A stretch of DNA of 16,404 bases from positions 1 through 16,404 of the forward strand of contig JAJZFR010000165.1 in NCBI GenBank assembly GCA_021805265.1, written 5' to 3'. The position numbers were made by a program, and so were the translations under genes. This stretch comes from Acidobacteriota bacterium (lineage in GTDB: Bacteria > Acidobacteriota > Terriglobia > Terriglobales > Acidobacteriaceae). The notes beneath the pieces were generated by a model. That model was given only the letters and a program-made list of their open reading frames with translations. It was not told the DNA's origin and did not search any database. This document shows, piece by piece, positions 14,669 through 16,404 of the stretch (positions within the stretch are counted from its first letter, which is position 1; each line of letters begins with the position of its first letter).

Positions 14669-14704
14669 AGGGCTGGGTTTGAAGGGCTTGGCTCAAGGGC
14701 CTGG
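14664..14704 (+). repeat. Short 14-bp tandem repeat over the vapC stop
   Basis: Three adjacent imperfect units: TTTGAAGGGCTGGG (14664-14677), TTTGAAGGGCTTGG (14678-14691) and CTCAAGGGCCTGG (14692-14704, one base shorter). The first unit contains the vapC stop codon. The rest fills most of the 51-base gap to the convergent ABC exporter gene. I see no stable hairpin or T-run here. Confidence 0.7.
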
Positions 14705-14719
14705 CTGGACGCGACCGCG

Positions 14720-16404
14720 TCAGCGCGCGAGTTCGGGGATGGCGTCGCCTTCGCCTGGGGCGAGGAAGAGGTTCTGTTCGAGGCCGTGCTGGCGGGTGTA
14801 GAGGTCGTAGTAGCGGCCTTTGAGCGCGTAGAGTTCTTCGTGGCTGCCGCGCTCGACAATGTTTCCGGCTTCGACGACGAGGATCTGGTCGGCGCGGCGG
14901 ATGGTCGAGAGGCGGTGGGCGATGACGAAGGTGGTTCTGCCCTGCATGAGCTGGTTGAGGCCGGCCTGGATCATGGCTTCGGATTCGGAGTCGAGCGAGC
15001 TGGTGGCCTCGTCGAGGATGAGAATGCGCGGGTCGGCGAGCAGGGCGCGGGCGATGGAGAGCCGCTGGCGCTGACCGCCGGAGAGCTTGACGCCGCGCTC
15101 GCCGACGATGGTGTCGTAGCTCTGGGGAAAACGCTCGGCGAATTCGGCAAATTCATCGACACGCGCGGTTCGGCAGGCGAAGAGGAACTGTTCTTCGGTG
15201 GCGTCGGGGCGGGAGAACAGGATGTTTTCCCGGATGGAGCCGTCGAAGAGGAAGGAATCCTGGAGGACGACGCCAAGCTGGGAGCGGTAGGTGTCGAGGT
15301 TGACGGTGGAGAGATCGAAGCCATCGACCAGGACGCGGCCCGAAGTGGGTTTGTGGAAGGCGCAGACCAGGCTGATGATGGTGCTTTTGCCGGAGCCTGA
15401 GGAGCCGACGAGGGCGGTGACGGAGCCGGGCGGGACGGCAAAATCGACACCGTGGAGAACGGGCTTGCCTTCGTCGTACGAGAACCGGACCTGTTCAAAG
15501 TGAACATCGCCGACGATCTGGGGCATCTGGACGGTGCGGGTCGGGTCGGCGTTCTCTTCCATCTCGGCAAGGATTTCGGTGGTTCGGTCCAGGCCCGCGA
15601 AGGCCTCCGAAAGCTGGGTGCCGATGTTCACGATCTGGAAGACGGGGGCGATCATGAAGGCGAGAAAGGCGAGGTAGGAGACGTAATCGCCGATCTGCCA
15701 GCGGTGAGCCATGACCAGGTGGCCGCCCAGCCACATGACGATGCAGGAGACCAGGCCGAGGACGGTGGTGGAGGCGGCGGAGAGCGTGCTGGTCATGGTG
15801 AGCGAGCTGACGACGTTGCGCAGGAGGCGATCGACGCCGGAGCCGAAGACGAAGGATTCGCGGTCCTCGGCATGGTAGCCCTTGATGACGCGGACGCCGC
15901 CCAGGGACTCGGTGAGGCGCCCGGTGACCTCGGCGTTGATTTTGGCGCGTTCGCGGAAGATGGGGCGGATTTTCTTGAATCCGGACTGGAGGATGACGAT
16001 GAAAAGCCCGATGACGGCGAAGACGGTGAGGGTGACAATGGCGCTGCGGTGAAGCAGATAGGCGAAGGCCAGGACGGAGGTGAGTGTGCCGCCGACGAAC
16101 TCGACGAGGCCGGTTCCGATGAGGTTGCGGACGCCCTCGACATCGTTCATGATGCGGGCGACGAGGGCACCGGTGCGGTTGGAATCGTAGTAGGCGACGG
16201 AGAGCTGTCCGACGTGTTTCTGGACCTGTTTTCGCAGCTCGCTGATGAGCTTCTGTCCCTCTTTGGAGAGCAGTTGGGTGAGCGAAAACGAGGTAATAGC
16301 CTGAATGATGGTGGCGACAAAGACGGCGGTGATGAGCCGGGGCAGGAGCCGTGGCGCGGGATGGGCGGCGTTGAGGACGCCATCGACGAGGAACTTGGTG
16401 AGGT
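14720..16404 (-). CDS. ABC-type exporter half-transporter, MsbA/ABCB-like (5' end outside window)
   Basis: About 561 residues are visible and the frame is still open at the window edge, so the start and first helix or so are missing; the ATG at 16150 is internal. The 5' part encodes exporter helices, including 'LITAVFVATIIQAITSF' and the coupling region 'FYYDSN'-like 'LSVAYYDSNRTGALVARIM'. The C-terminal half is a complete ATPase domain: Walker A 'VGSSGSGKSTII' (about 15380-15409), 'VLQDSFLFDGSIRENI' Q-loop region, signature 'LSGGQRQRLSIARALL', Walker B 'ILILDEATSSLD' and the switch 'IAHRLSTI'. The fused membrane-plus-ATPase layout means a homodimeric or paired exporter. MsbA-type lipid flipping is the closest general match, but drug or peptide export is possible. 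It is convergent with vapC, 51 bases apart. Confidence 0.92.
   Translation of the reverse strand, partial: LTKFLVDGVLNAAHPAPRLLPRLITAVFVATIIQAITSFSLTQLLSKEGQKLISELRKQVQKHVGQLSVAYYDSNRTGALVARIMNDVEGVRNLIGTGLVEFVGGTLTSVLAFAYLLHRSAIVTLTVFAVIGLFIVILQSGFKKIRPIFRERAKINAEVTGRLTESLGGVRVIKGYHAEDRESFVFGSGVDRLLRNVVSSLTMTSTLSAASTTVLGLVSCIVMWLGGHLVMAHRWQIGDYVSYLAFLAFMIAPVFQIVNIGTQLSEAFAGLDRTTEILAEMEENADPTRTVQMPQIVGDVHFEQVRFSYDEGKPVLHGVDFAVPPGSVTALVGSSGSGKSTIISLVCAFHKPTSGRVLVDGFDLSTVNLDTYRSQLGVVLQDSFLFDGSIRENILFSRPDATEEQFLFACRTARVDEFAEFAERFPQSYDTIVGERGVKLSGGQRQRLSIARALLADPRILILDEATSSLDSESEAMIQAGLNQLMQGRTTFVIAHRLSTIRRADQILVVEAGNIVERGSHEELYALKGRYYDLYTRQHGLEQNLFLAPGEGDAIPELAR

Overview
The window is high-GC bacterial chromosome with densely packed metabolic genes. 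Its gene content fits an Acidobacteriota member, possibly Terriglobales/Acidobacteriaceae: a nuo operon, a PRC-barrel/MgtE_N/CBS protein without a channel, a DUF2961 (GH172-type) enzyme, oligopeptidase B and a VapBC module. That placement is inferred from gene content and base composition; no marker gene here proves it.

Layout. (1) 1-6521, plus strand: the distal half of a respiratory complex I operon, nuoH (5' end outside the window), nuoJ, nuoK, nuoL, nuoM and nuoN. From nuoJ to nuoN every junction overlaps by 1 or 4 bases (TGATG or ATGA), so translation is probably coupled. No nuoI lies between nuoH and nuoJ; that gap holds a 15-bp tandem repeat instead. (2) 6562-7855: a stand-alone Tat-exported DUF2961/GH172-like protein with its own likely promoter and a strong ribosome binding site. 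(3) 7836-7945: a 15-bp perfect inverted repeat enclosing two smaller hairpins, between the convergent genes. (4) 7962-9239, minus: a soluble PRC-barrel/MgtE_N/CBS protein. (5) 9358-10189, plus: a partner-switch pair, an RsbW/SpoIIAB-like kinase and an RsbV/SpoIIAA-like STAS protein, closed by a strong terminator. (6) 10289-11788, minus: a TPM-domain protein followed by LemA. (7) 11875-13929, plus: oligopeptidase B. (8) 13960-14668, plus: a VapBC toxin-antitoxin operon with a two-site operator. (9) 14720-16404, minus: an MsbA-like ABC exporter whose N-terminus lies outside the window.

The nuo genes supply the membrane arm (proton-pumping subunits) of NADH:quinone oxidoreductase. The rest is a set of short independent units. 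I see no phage, insertion sequence, CRISPR array, rRNA or tRNA. The least explained items are the inverted-repeat element at 7836-7945, the two short-period tandem arrays (612-708 and 14664-14704), the nuoI gap, and a sigma-less RsbW/RsbV pair beside a channel-less MgtE-like sensor. Nothing here is clearly a new multi-gene system.
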